From positions 7,415,328-7,479,327 of the forward strand of contig OX457031.1 of NCBI GenBank assembly GCA_949752745.1: DNA of 64,000 nucleotides, read 5' to 3'. Numbering within the stretch: the first letter of the stretch is position 1; every line of letters starts with the position of its first letter. Under the pieces are notes generated by a model. It ran no database searches. It saw only the letters and a list, made by a program, of their open reading frames with translations, and had not been told where the DNA came from. A program made the translations under genes and the position numbers. The DNA is from Protula sp. h YS-2021. Lineage: Eukaryota > Annelida > Polychaeta > Sabellida > Serpulidae. Of the stretch, positions 25,401 to 37,818 are shown piece after piece.

Positions 25401-26863
25401 AATACTTGTAAAGTATTGATTCAACGGTGAACTCGTTGCTCTGCTGGTCAGTGTCTTCATAAACACCGTGATGCTGCAGGTGGTACTCGTGAACTCGTCG
25501 TGCTGCTGGTGGCGGGGGGGGGGTGGGGGAGGGGTTTGAGAAACAGGAATGTTTGTACAAATAACTGAATGAGGGGAGTGAAGAAGTGCATCTGATATGG
25601 TGAATATGTTGTGTACACATAAATATCTGGATGAGGGAACACTTGCAGCAATGAAAAAATGTACAATGTATACGATTGTATAGTCAACGATGTAGGTATG
25701 TATAAACAACAGGAGCACAGGGTAACAGTCCTGATGGTTCACTCCTTGGTTTGCTAGTCGACGTCTTCACAAACAACACGGCGATTGGGATTTACAAATA
25801 ACTGGATGAGGGAATACCTGGAGCAAAAGTTGATTCATCCAGTTACTGGGCGAAATATTCATAAATATCAACAGTACACTGTAACTTTGTCAGGATAACT
25901 TTAGGTGAGCGAGTTATTCATAAGTAATATACCGTGCTGTAGCTGATCTTGTGGTGAACTTGCTGCTCTGTTGGGCGAGGTATATATAAACGACATAATG
26001 GGGAGGGGCTGGGATAGGGTGTAGGTTTGTAAATAGTATGATGGTAAACTTGTCCTGTAACTGGAGCAGTTATTCATAATCACTATGAGTACAGTCTATG
26101 TAGTATGTTGATTAAAATCGCATGCGGGTTCGAACTAAAAAGAATTTTTTATATGTAATGGGGCAGCATTTACAAATATTTTAAGTATTGATTCAAGATG
26201 CACTCGTTACTCTGCTGGTCGAATTCTTCATAAACACCGCGATGCTGTAGCTGGTATGATGGTGAACTCGTCGTGCTGCTGGTGGCGGGGACGGGGGGAG
26301 GGGGTGGGGCAATGGTACTGTTTGTAAAAATAACTCACTGTGGCAAACTGATGTAGAGTGTATCTGATATGGTAAATATGTTGCGGAGGTGGTGTGTATA
26401 CATAAATATCTGGATGAGAGAACACTTGTTGTATGCATAAACTACAGGAGTACACGGTAACTATCCTGATGGTTCACTTCTTGTTTTGCTGGTCGACGTG
26501 TTCCAACAAGAACGGTTTTATTATATACGTAACGGTGGAGAACTTACAAATATTTGTTAAGTATTGATTCAACGGTGCACTCGTTGCTCTGCTGGTCGAT
26601 GTCTTCATCAACACCGCGATGCTGTAGCTGGTACTCGTGAACTCGTCGTGCTGCTGGTGGCGGGGGCGGGGAAGAGGGTGGAGAAACGGGAATGTTTGTA
26701 CAAATAAATGAATGAGGGCAGTGAAGAACAGTGTATCTGATATGGTGAATAAGTTGTTGAGATTCTGTCTATACATAAATATCTGGATGAGGGAACACTT
26801 GGAGCAATGAAAAAAATGTGCAATGTATATGACTGTCTAGTCGACGCTGTACGTATGTATAAA
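19416..26863 (+). repeat. Satellite block without L2 (7.4 kb, about five composite units)
   Basis: The TATATATAAACGAC landmarks lie near 20598, 21848, 23102, 24355 and 25978. Four spacings are available: three of about 1253 bp and one of about 1624 bp, where an extra cassette (about 25200-25620) is present. A 51 bp deletion joins two copies of CGAT near 25786. Another deletion near 26428 joins GAGAACACTTG directly to TTGTATGCATAAAC. Confidence 0.85.
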
Positions 26864-26905
<42 letters not shown>

Positions 26906-27907
26906 ATTGGTTTTTATATTGCGCTTATTCAGCTTCCGCACCTAAGCGCATTACATACTAATTAATTATCCAATTCCTAAAATGTTTGTGACTAGATTAT
27001 ACTAAAATACTGATTTAGATCATTAAAAATTATACGCTTTCTTAAGGAGATGTGTTTTAAGTGCTTTCTTAAAACATGAAATATCCTCAGTTTGTCGTAT
27101 TGAAAGTTCGTTCCAAATTCGAGGTGACACATTAGAAAAGGCCCGATATCCATATTTCGGTATTTCGATTTTTCGAGCACGTTTGTGTCGGACGACCTTA
27201 AATCCCTACTTGGCTGATACAAGGATACTAAGTTATTCAGCTAAACAGGACCAGATTTGAAGACACATCCATGAGTTATTGTTAAAACTTTAAAGGTTAT
27301 TCTGTATTCTATCGGAAGCCAGTGCAACTTCACCAAGTATGGAGTGATGTGTTCATGCTTTGATATTCTAAAAATCAGTCTTGCGGCAAAGTTCATCCCC
27401 TCTTGAAGGCGTTTTGTCTTGGATTTTGGAAGGCCAATGTACAAAGTATTGCAGAAATCAAGCCGACTGATAACAAGAGCATGAACTAACGCTTTGGCAA
27501 CTTCTGCGTCAATAAATCTGCGGATTTTCCATATCCAAGAGATGAAGAAGAAACATGCTTTACATACGGTGGCTATGTGTATGCTCATCCATTTCGTTCT
27601 CGATGGTGATGCGAGATTTTTCGCACTGACGACGAACACATATATCAACAGAGTTTAATAAATATTTTGACTTTTATTCTTACTCGATAATATCAAAAAT
27701 TCTGTTTTCATCCAGGACGCAACTTTCTTGATACCTTGTGACAATTTGGAAGCTGCAGGTTGTAGTTCGAGAGGGTGTCGAGGCACTTTCATAATCTGTG
27801 TATCATCGGCATATATGTGGTAGAGCAGTAGTAACATGCGTAGCAGTCGACCCATCGGTTGCGTGTAGTCGTTGTAGAACTCTAAACCAGACATGGATCA
27901 ATGGGGC
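26864..27907 (-). mobile_element. L2/CR1-like LINE fragment, copy 6
   Basis: (CAT)14 tail (26864-26905). The upstream RT frame 27655-27894 is open through YADDTQIMKV, so the nonsense codon of copies 1-5 is absent. The C-terminal frameshift is present, and a 9 bp deletion removes the bases encoding SCD in NFQYSCDKL. The right boundary differs slightly (GACATGGATCAATGGGGCTGAATG). Confidence 0.87.
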
Positions 27908-29430
27908 TGAATGTATAAACAACAGGAGTACACGGTAACTATCCTGATGGTTCACTTCTTGTTTTGCTGGTCGACGTGCTCGAACAAGAACGGTTTTATT
28001 CTATATGTAATGGTGGAGCATTTACAAATATTTGTAAAGTATTGATTCAACGGTGCACTCGTTGCTCTGCTGATCGATGTCTTCATAAACACCGCGATGC
28101 TGTAGCTGGTATGATGGTGAACTCGTCGTGCTGCTGGTGGCGGGGACGGGGGGAGGGGGTGGGGGAATGGTACTGTTTGTAAAAATAACTCACTGTGGCA
28201 ACTGATGTAGAGCGTATCTGGTATGGAAAATATGTTGTGGAGATGGTGTGCGATGCTGTCGCTGGTTTCACTCTTAATTCAACGTGTTGCTGGCCGATTG
28301 GGATTTACAAATAACTGGATGAGGGAATACCTGGAGCAAAAGTTGATTCACCCAGTTACTGGGCGAAATATTCATAAATATCAACAGTACACTGTAACTA
28401 TGTGAGGATAACTTGTTTAGGTGAACGAGTTATTCATAAGTAATATACCGTGCTGTAGCTGATCTTGTGGTGAACTTGCTGCTCTGTTGGGCGAGGTATA
28501 TATAAACGACATAATGGGGAGGGGCTGGGATAGGGTGTAGTTTTGTAAATAGTATGATGGTAAACTTGTCCTGTAACTGGAGCATTTATTCATAATCACT
28601 ATGAGTAGGGTGTATGTAGTATGTTGATTAAAATCGTATGCGGGTTCCACTAAAAAGAATTTTTTTGTATGTAACGGGGCACCATTTACAAATATTTGTA
28701 AGTATTGATTCAATGATGCACTCGTTACTCTGCTGGTCGAATTCTTGATAAACACCACGATGTTGTAGCTGGTATGAAAGTGAACTCGACGTGCTGCTGG
28801 TGGCGGGAACGGGGGAAGGGGCTGGGGGAATGGTACGGTTTGTAAAAATAACTATCAGAACTGATGTAGAGTGTATCTGCTATGGTAAATATTTTGCGGA
28901 GGTGGTTAGTATACATAAAGATCTGGATGAGAGAACACTTGCAGCAATGAAAAAAATGTACAGTGCATATGATACGATTCCCTAGTCGACGCTGTAGGTA
29001 TGTATAAACAACAGGAGTACACGGTAACTATCCTGATGGTTCACTTCTTGTTTTGCTGGTCGACGTGTTCCAACAAGAACGGTTTTATTATATACGTAAC
29101 GGTGGAGAACTTACAAATATTTGTTGAGTATTGATTCAACGGTGCACTCGTTGCTCTGCTGGTCGATGTCTTCATCAACACCGCGATGCTGTAGCTGGTA
29201 CTCGTGAACTCGTCGTGCTGCTGGTGGCGGGGGCGGGGAAGGGGGTGGAGAAACGGGAATGTTTGTACAAATAACTGAATGAGGGCAGTGAAGAACAGTG
29301 TATCTGATATGGTGAATAAGTTGTGGAGATTCTGTCTATACATAAATATCTGGATGAGGGAACACTTGGAGCAATGAAAAAAATGTGCAATGTATATGAC
29401 TGTCTAGTCGACGCTGTACGTATGTATAAA
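27908..29430 (+). repeat. Satellite block between L2 copies 6 and 7
   Basis: It contains a fusion near 28250 where subunit 11/12 (GGAGATGGTGTG) joins directly to subunit 2 (CGATGCTGTCGCTGG). The same fusion occurs near 30817 in the next block. The L2-plus-satellite segment 26864-28745 and 29431-31305 is therefore a duplicated superunit of about 2.57 kb. Confidence 0.82.
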
Positions 29431-29484
<54 letters not shown>

Positions 29485-30473
29485 ATTGGTTTTTATATTG
29501 CGCTTATTCAGCTTCCGCACCTAAGCGCATTACATACTAATTAATTATCCAATTCCTAAAATGTTTGTGACTAGATTATACTAAAATACTGATTTAGATC
29601 ATTAAAAATTGTACGCTTTCTTAAGGAGATGTGTTTTAAGTGCTTTCTTAAAACATGAAATATCCTCAGTTTGTCGTATTGAAAGTTCGTTCCAAATTCG
29701 AGGTGACACATTAGAAAAGGCCCAATATCCATATTTCGGTATTTCGATTTTTCGAGCACGTTTGTGTCGGACGACCCTAAATCCCTACTTGGCTGATACA
29801 AGGATACTAAGTTATTCAAATAAACAGGACCAGATTTGAAGACACATCCATGAGTTATTGTTAAAACTTTAAAGGTTATTCTGTATTCTATCGGAAGCCA
29901 GTGCAACTTCACCAAGTATGGAGTGATGTGTTCATGCTTTGATATTCTAAAAATCAGTCTTGCGGCAAAGTTCATCCCCTCTTGAAGGCGTTTTGTCTTG
30001 GATTTTGGAAGGCCAATGTACAAAGTATTGCAGAAATCAAGCCGACTGATAACAAGAGCATGAACTAACGCTTTGGCAACTTCTGCGTCAATAAATCTGC
30101 GGATTTTCCATATCCAAGAGATGAAGAAGAAACATGCTTTACATACGGTGGCTATGTGTATGCTCATTCATTTCGTTGTTGAGATTTTTCGAATTGACGA
30201 CGACCACATATATCGACAGAGTCTAATAAATATTGACTTTTAATCTTACTCGATAATATCAAAAATTCTGTTTTCGTCCAGGACGCAACTTTCTTGATAC
30301 CTTGTGACAATTTGGAAGCTGCAGGTTGTAGTTCGAGAGGGTGTCGACGCACTTTCATAATCTGTGTATCATCGGCATATATGTGGTAGAGCAGTAGTAA
30401 CATGCGTAGCAGTCGACCCATCGGTTGCGTGTAGTCGTTGTAGAACTCTAAACCAGACATGGATCAATGGGGC
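29431..30473 (-). mobile_element. L2/CR1-like LINE fragment, copy 7
   Basis: (CAT)18 tail (29431-29484). The remnant C-terminal RT frame is 29571-30167 and the upstream frame 30164-30460 is open through YADDTQIMKVRRHPLELQ. It shares the 9 bp loss with copy 6. A small deletion near 30178 (CATTTCGTTGTTGAGATTTT) removes bases between the MSIHIA and VVSAKNL segments. Confidence 0.87.
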
Positions 30474-33255
30474 TGAATGTATAAACAACAGGAGTACACG
30501 GTAACTCTCCTGATGGTTCACTTCTTGTTTTGCTGGTCGACGTGTTCCAACAAGAACGGTTTTATTCTATATGTAATGGTGGAGCATTTACAAATATTTG
30601 TAAAGTATTGATTCAACGGTGCACTCGTTGCTCTGCTGATCGAAGTCTTCATAAACACCGCGATGCTGTAGCTGGTATGATGGTGAACTCGTCGTGCTGC
30701 TGGTGGCGGGGACGGGGGAGGGGGTGGGGGAATGGTACTGTTTGTAAAAATAACTCACTGTGGCAACTGATGTAGAGCGTATCTGGTATGGAAAATATGT
30801 TGCGGAGATGGTGTGCGATGCTGTCGCTTGTTTCACTCTTAATTCAACGTGTTGCTGGCCGATTGGGATTTACAAATAACTGGATGAGGGAATACCTGGA
30901 GCAAAAGTTGACTCACCCAGTTACTGGGCGAAATATTCATAAATATCAACAGTACACTGTAACTATGTGAGGATAACTTGTTTAGGTGAACGAGTTATTC
31001 ATAAGTAATATACCGTGCTGTAGCTGATCTTGTGGTGAACTTGCTGCTCTGTTGGGCGAGGTATATATAAACGACATAATGGGGAGGGGCTGGGATAGGG
31101 TGTAGTTTTGTAAATAGTATGATGGTAAACTTGTCCTGTAACTGGAGCATTTATTCATAATCACTATGAGTAGGGTGTATGTAGTATGTTGATTAAAATC
31201 GTATGCGGGTTCCACTAAAAAGAATTTTTTTGTATGTAACGGGGCACCATTTACAAATATTTGTAAGTATTGATTCAATGATGCACTCGTTACTCTGCTG
31301 GTCGAATTCTTCATAAACACCGCGATGCTGTAGCTGGAATGATGAGGAACTCGTCGTGCTGCTGGTGGCGGGGACAGGGGAGGGGGGTGTTGGAATGGTA
31401 CTGTTTGTAAAAATAACTCACTGTGGCAACTGATGTAGAGTGTATCTGATAATGGTAAATATGTTGCGGAGGTGGTGTTTATACATAAATATCTGGATGA
31501 GAGAACACTTGGAGCAATGAAAAAATGTACAGTGTATATGATATGATTCCTTCGTCGACAATGTAGGTATGTATAAACAACGGGAGTACACGGTAACTAT
31601 CCTGATGGTTCACTTCTTGTTTTGCTGGTCGACGTGTTCCAACAAGAACAATTTTATTATAAATGTAATGGTGGAGAATTCAGAAATATTTGTTAAGTAT
31701 TGATTCAATGGTGCACTCGTTGCTCTGCTGGTTGATGTCTTCATAAACACCGCGATGCTGTAGCAGGTACTCGTGAACTCGTCGTGCTGCTGGTGGCGGG
31801 GGCAGGGGAGGGGGTGGAGAAACGGGAATGTTTGTACAAATAACTGAATAAGGGGAGTGAAGAACAGTGTATCTGATATGGTGAATATGTTGTGGAGATT
31901 CTGTGTATACATAAATATCTGGATGAGGGAACACTTGGAGCAATGAAAAAATGTACAATGTATACGATTGTATAGTCAACGATGTAGGTATGTATAAACA
32001 ACAGGAGTACAGGGTAACAGTCCTGATGGTTCACTCCTTGTTTTGCTAGTCGACGTCTTCACAAACAACACGGCGATGCTGTCGCTGGTTTCACTCTTAA
32101 TTCATCGTGTTGCTGGTGGATTGGGATTTACAAATAACTGGATGAGGGAATACCTGGAGCAAAAGTTGATTCATCCAGTTAATGAGCGAAATATTCATAA
32201 ATATCAACAGTACACTGTAACTTTGTGAGGATAACTTGTTTAGGTGAGCGAGTTATTCATAAGTAATATACCGTGCTGTAGCTGATCTTGTGGCGAGCTT
32301 GCTGCTCTGTTGGGCGAGGTATATATAAACGACATAATGGGGAGGGGCTGGGATAGGGTGTAGGTTTGTAAATAGTATGATGGTAAACTTGTCCTGTAAC
32401 TGGAGCAGTTATTCATAATCACTATGAGTAGAATGTATGTAGTATGGTGATTAAAATCGCATGCGGGTTCGAACTAAAAAGAATGTTTTTATATGTAATG
32501 CGGGAGCATTTACAAATATTTGTAAGTATTGATTCAATGATGCACTCGTTACTCTGCTGGTCGAATTCTTCATAAACACCGCGATGCTGTAGCTGGAATG
32601 ACGCGGAACTTGTCGTGCTGCATGTGGCGGGGACGGGGGGAGGGGGTTGGGGAATGGTACTGTTTGTAACTCATTGTGGGAACCGATGGATGGTGTATCT
32701 GATATGGAAAATATGTTGCGCACCTGGTGTGTATACATAAATATCTGGATGAGAGAACACTTGGAGCAATGAAAAAAATGTACAGTGTATATGATATGAT
32801 TCCTTAGTCGAAGCTGTAGGTATGCTGAAACAACATGGGTACACGGTAACTATCCTGATGGTTCACTTCTTGTTTTGCTGGTCGACGTGTTCCAACAAGA
32901 ACGGTTTTTTTTATTATATATGTAATGGTGGAGCATTTACAAATATTTGTTAAGTATTGATTCAACGGTGCACTCGTTGTTCTGCTGGTCGATGTCTTCA
33001 TAAACACCGCGATGCTGTAGCTGGTACTCGTGAACTCGTCGTGCTGCTGGTGGCGGGGGCCATGGAGGGGGTGGAGAAACGGGAATGTTTGTACAAATAA
33101 TTGAATGAGGGGGTGAAAAACAGTGTATCTGATATGGTGAATACGTTGCGGAGGTGGTATGTATACTTAAATATCTGGATGAGGGAAAACTTGGAGCAAT
33201 GAAAAAAATGTGCAATGTATATGACTGTCTAGTCGATGCTGTACGTATATATAAA
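30474..33255 (+). repeat. Satellite block between L2 copies 7 and 8
   Basis: Two composite-unit landmarks lie near 31050 and 32317. The first half duplicates the block after copy 6. Several subunits are more diverged than on the left, for example GGTGGATTGGGATTTAC near 32115 and an 8-T run near 32906. Confidence 0.8.
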
Positions 33256-33315
<60 letters not shown>

Positions 33316-34322
33316 ATTGGTTTTGATATTGCGCTTATTCAGCTTCCGCACCTAAGCGCATTACATACTAGTTAATTATCCAATGCCTAAAATGTTTGTG
33401 ACTAGATTATACTAAAATACTGATTTAGATCATTAAAAATTATACGCTTTCTTAAGGAGATGTGTTTTAAGTGCTTTCTTAAAACATGAAATATCCTCAG
33501 TTTGTCGCAACTGTATTGAAAGTTCATTCCAAATTCGAGGTGACACATAAGAAAAGGCCCGATATCCATATTTCGGTATTTCGATTTTTCGAGCACGTTT
33601 GTGTCGGACGACCTTAAATCCCTACTTGGCTGATACAAGGATACTAAGTTATTCAGCTAAACAGGACCAGATTTGAAAACACATCCATGAGATATTGTTA
33701 AAACTTTAAGGTTATTCTGTATTCCATCGGAAGCCAGTGCAACTTCACCAAGTATGGAGTGATGTGTTCATGCTTTGATATTCTAAAACTCAGTCTTGCG
33801 GCAAAGTTCATCCCCTCTTGAAGGCGTTTTGTCTTGGATTTTGGAAGGCCAATGTACAAAGTATTACAGAAATCAAGCCGACTGATAACAAGAGCATGAA
33901 CTAACGCTTTGGCAACTTCTGCGTCAATAAATCTGCGGATTTTCCATATCCAAGAAATGAAGAAGAAACATGCTTTACATACGGTGGCTATGTGTATGCT
34001 CATCCATTTCGTTGTCGATGGTGATGCGAGATTTTTCGCACTGACGACGACCACATATATCGACAAAGTCTAATAAATATTTTGACTTTTATTGTTACTC
34101 GATAATATCAAAAATTCTGTTTTCCTCCAGGACGCAACTTTCTCGATACCTTGTGACAATTTGGAAGCTGCAAGTTGTAGTTCGAGAGGGTGTCGACGGA
34201 CTTTCATAATCTGTGTATCATCGGCATATATGTGGTAGAGCAGTAGTAACATGCGTAGCAGTCGACCCATCGGTTGCGTGTAGTCGTTGTAGAACTATAA
34301 ACCAGGCATGGATTCCTGGGGC
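33256..34322 (-). mobile_element. L2/CR1-like LINE fragment, copy 8
   Basis: (CAT)20, the longest pure tail (33256-33315). The C-terminal remnant is split (33402-33638 and 33698-34066) by a 1-base loss near 33707. YADDTQIMKV is intact near 34218. The 5' boundary reads GGATTCCTGGGGCTGTATG, shared only with the partial copy at 35307-35522. Confidence 0.86.
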
Positions 34323-35306
34323 TGTATGTATAAACAAAAGGAGTACATAGTAACTATACTGATGGTTAACTTCCTGTTTTCCTTGTCGACGTGTTCCAAC
34401 AAGAACAGTTTTATTATATATGTAACGGTGGAGCATTTACAAATATTTGTTAAGTATTGATTCAACGGTGCACTCGTTGCTCTGCTGGTTGATATCTTCA
34501 TAAACACCGCGATGCTGTAGCTGGTACTCGTGAACTCGTCGTGCTGCTGGTGGCGGGGGCAGGGGAGGGGGTGGAGAAACGGGAATGTTTGTACAAATAT
34601 GGGGTTCGAGCTAAAAAGAATTTTTTTATATGTAATGCGGGAGCATTTACAAATATTTGTAAGTATTGATTCAATGATGCACTCGTTACTCTGCTGGTCG
34701 AATTCTTCATAAACACCGCGATGCTGTAGCTGGAATGATGGGGAACTCGTCGTGCTGCTGGTGGCGGGGACAGGGGAGGAGGGTGGGGGAATGGTACTGT
34801 TTGTAAAAATAACTCACTGTGGCAACTGATGTAGAGTGTATCTGATATGGTAAATATGTTGCGGAGGTGCTGTGTATACATAAATATCTGGATGAGAGAA
34901 CACTTGGAGCAATGAAAAAATGTACAGTGTATATGATATGATTCCTTCGTCGACGCTGTAGGTATGTATAAACAACGGGAGTACACGGTAACTATCCTGA
35001 TGGTTCACTTCTTGTTTTGCTGGTCGACGTGTTCCAACAAGAACGGTTTTATTATATATGTAATGGTGAAGCATTTACAAATATTTGTTAAGTATTGATT
35101 CAACGGTGCACTAATTGCTCTGCTGGTTGATGTCTTCATAAACACCGCGATGCTGTAGCTGGTACTCGTGAACTCGTCGTGCTGCTGGTGGCGGGGGCAG
35201 GGGAGGGGGTGGAAAAACGGGAATGTTTGTACAAATAACTGAATAAGGGGAGTGAAGAACAGTGTATCTGATATGGTGAATACGTTGCGGAGGTGGTATG
35301 TATACT
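34323..35306 (+). repeat. Short rearranged satellite block
   Basis: Near 34603 the 5' part of subunit 16 (TGTTTGTACAAATA) is fused to the middle of subunit 8 (TGGGGTTCGAGCTAAAAAG), skipping the intervening subunits. The block ends where the partial L2 copy begins. Confidence 0.78.
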
Positions 35307-35522
35307 TTTTCATCCAGGACGCAACTTTCTCGATACCTTGTCTCGATACCTTGTGTCAATTTGGAAGCTGCAAGTTGTAGTTCGAGAGGGTGTCGACGGA
35401 CTTTCATAATCTGTGTATCATCGGCATATATGTGGCAGAGCAGTAGTAACATGAGTAGCAGTCGACCCATCGGTTGCGTGTAGTCGTTGTAGAACTATAA
35501 ACCAGGCATGGATTCCTGGGGC
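35307..35522 (-). mobile_element. L2/CR1-like LINE fragment, copy 9 (partial, 216 bp)
   Basis: Only the 5'-most 216 bp of the fragment remains, from TTTTCATCCAGG to the PQGS end, with YADDTQIMKV intact. The left junction (GTATGTATAC fused to TTTTCATCC) corresponds to loss of about 950 bp relative to copy 8, including the 3' UTR and CAT tail. TCTCGATACCTTG is tandemly duplicated near 35328-35354. Confidence 0.85.
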
Positions 35523-36975
35523 TGTATGTATAAACAAAAGGAGTACATAGTAACTATACTGATGGTTCACTTCCTGTTTTCCTTGTCGACGTGTTCCAAC
35601 AAGAACAGTTTTATTATATATGTAATGGTGGAGCATTTACAAATATTTGTTAAGTATTGATTCAACGGTGCACTCGTTGCTCTGCTGGTTGATATCTTCA
35701 TAAACACCGCGATGCTGTAGCTGGTACTCGTGAACTCGACGTGCTGCTGGTGGCGGGGGCGGGGGAGGGGGTGGAGAAACGGGAATGTTTGTACAAATAA
35801 CTGAATAAGGGGAGTGAAGAACAGTGTATCTGATATGGTGAAAATGTTGCGCAGATGCTGTGTATACATAAATATCTGGATGAGGGAACACTTGGAGCAA
35901 TGAAAAAAATGTACAATGTATGCGATTGTATAGTCAACGATGTAGGCATATGTATAAACAACAGGAGCACAGGGTACCAGTCCTGATGGTTCAATCCTTG
36001 TTTTGCTAGTCGATGTCTTCACAAACAACACGGCCATGCTGTCGCTGGTTTCACTCTAAATTCATCGTGTTGCCGGCGGATTGGGATTTACAAATAACTG
36101 GATGAGGGAATACCTGGAGCAAAAGTTGATTCATCCAGTTAATGGGCGAAATATTCATAAATATCAACAGTACCCTGTAACTTTGTGAGGATAACTTGCT
36201 TAGGTGAGCGAGTTATTCATAAGTAATACACCGTGCTGTAGCTGATCTTGTGGTGAACTTGCTGCTCTGTTGGGCGTGGTATATATAAACGACATAATGG
36301 GGAGGGGCTGGGATAGGGTGTAGGTTTGTAAGTAGTATGATGGAAAACTTGTCCTGTAACTGGAGCAGTTATTCATAATCACTATGAGTACAGTGTATGT
36401 AGTATGTTGATTAAAATCGCATGCGGGTTCGAACTAAAAAGAATTTTTTATATGTAATGCGGGAGCATTTACAAATATTTGTAAGTATTGATTCAATTAT
36501 GCACTCGTTACTCTGCTGCTTGAATTCTTCATAAACACCGCGATGCTGTAGCTGGAATGATGGTGAACTCGTCGTGCTGCTGGTGTCGGCGACGGGGGAG
36601 GGGGTGGGGGAATGGTACTGTTTGCAAAAATAACTCACTGTGGCAACTGATGTAGAGTGTATCTGATATGGTAAATATGTTGCGGAGGTGGTGTGTATAC
36701 ATAAATATCTGGAGGAGAGAACACTTGGAGCAATGAAAAAAATGTACAGTGTATACGATTCCTTCCTCGGCACTGTAGGTATGTATAATCAACAGGAGTA
36801 CACGGTAACTATCCTGATGGTTAACTTCTTGTTTTGCTGGTCGACGTGTTCCAACAAGTACGGTTTTATTATATATGTAATGGTGGAGCATTTACAAATA
36901 TTTGTTAAGCATTGATTCAACGGTGCACTCGTCGCTCTGCTGGTCGATGTCTTCATAAACACCGCGATGCTGTAG

Positions 36976-37213
36976 TATTGTATTGTATTGTTCTTTAGAT
37001 CCCTTTCAACTGCTATGGTCATATCGGGATCCCCCTGCCACATTACACTGAAATGGGGCATTCCAGCCCTCCTTCTAACCCTTACATGTGGAGTGCCTCA
37101 CAGGGTAGCAAGGAGGAGTCCCACTTTTAAAGTCTTAGGTATGACCCGACCGGGGTTTGAACCCACGATCTTCCAGTCTCGAGGCGGACACTCTAACCAC
37201 TAGGCCACCGAGG
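36976..37213 (-). mobile_element. tRNA-derived SINE (238 bp)
   Basis: On the minus strand it starts CCTCGGTGGCCTAGTGGTTA, with a perfect pol III A box TGGCCTAGTGG (37197-37207) and a B box GGTTCAAACCC (37153-37163). A tRNA-unrelated body and a short CAATA-repeat tail (36976-36990) follow. The tRNA-like head looks closest to tRNA-Arg or tRNA-Glu by eye. It interrupts the satellite subunit GATGCTGTAG|CTGGTACTCG, with imperfect flanking repeats CTGTAG (36970-36975) and CTGGTAG (37214-37220). Such structures are known in mollusc SINE families, but I cannot assign a named one. It has no protein and would depend on a LINE. Confidence 0.85.
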
Positions 37214-37787
37214 CTGGTAGCTGGTACTCGTGAACTCGTCGTGCTGCTGGTGGCGGGGGCGGGGGAGGGGGTGGAGAAACGGGGAATGTTAGTACAAATA
37301 AATGAATGAGGGGAGTGAAGAACAATGTATCTGATATGGTGAATATGTTGCGGAGATGCTGTGCATACATAAATATCTGGATGAGGCAACACTTGGAGCA
37401 ATGAAAAAAATGTACAATGTATACGATAGTATAGTCAACGATGTAGGTATGTATAAACAACAGGAGTACAGAGTAACAGTCTTGATGGTTCACGCCTTGT
37501 TTTGCTAGTCGACGTCTTCACAAACAACACGGCGATGCTGTCGCTGGTTTCACTCTTAATTCATCGTGTTGCTGGCCGATTGGGATTTACAAATAACTGG
37601 ATGACGGAATACCTGGAGCAAAGTTGATTCATCCAGTTACTGGGCGAAATATTCATAAATATCAACAGTACACTGTAACTTTGACAGCATAACTTGCATA
37701 GGTGAGCGAGTTAATTATAAGTAATATACCGTGCGTACTGTAGCTGATCTTGTGGTGAACTTGCTGCTCTGTTGGGCGAGGTATATA

Positions 37788-37818
37788 GTTAGTTAGTTAG
37801 TTATTTGATTGGTTTAAC
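37788..37818 (-). mobile_element. 31 bp LINE tail flanked by a long local duplication
   Basis: GTTAGTTAGTTAGTTATTTG followed by ATTGGTTTAAC is the last 31 bp of the I/Nimb-like LINE 3' end. Unlike the 73 bp copies it sits between two copies of about 110 bp of satellite: 37678-37787 and from about 37818 both run from CTTTGWCAGSATAAC to GCGAGGTATATA. Either the target duplication was unusually long or the piece was later rearranged. Confidence 0.7.

Noticed and set aside
29323..29544. Poly-histidine small proteins (here, at 33154-33375 and at 39173-39466)
   Set aside because: The histidine run is the CAT microsatellite tail of the L2 fragment read in frame; flanks are satellite and LINE 3' UTR.
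37141..37213. Functional tRNA gene on the minus strand
   Set aside because: A and B boxes are good, but the acceptor stem does not close and a SINE body and CAATA tail follow, so it is the head of a SINE.
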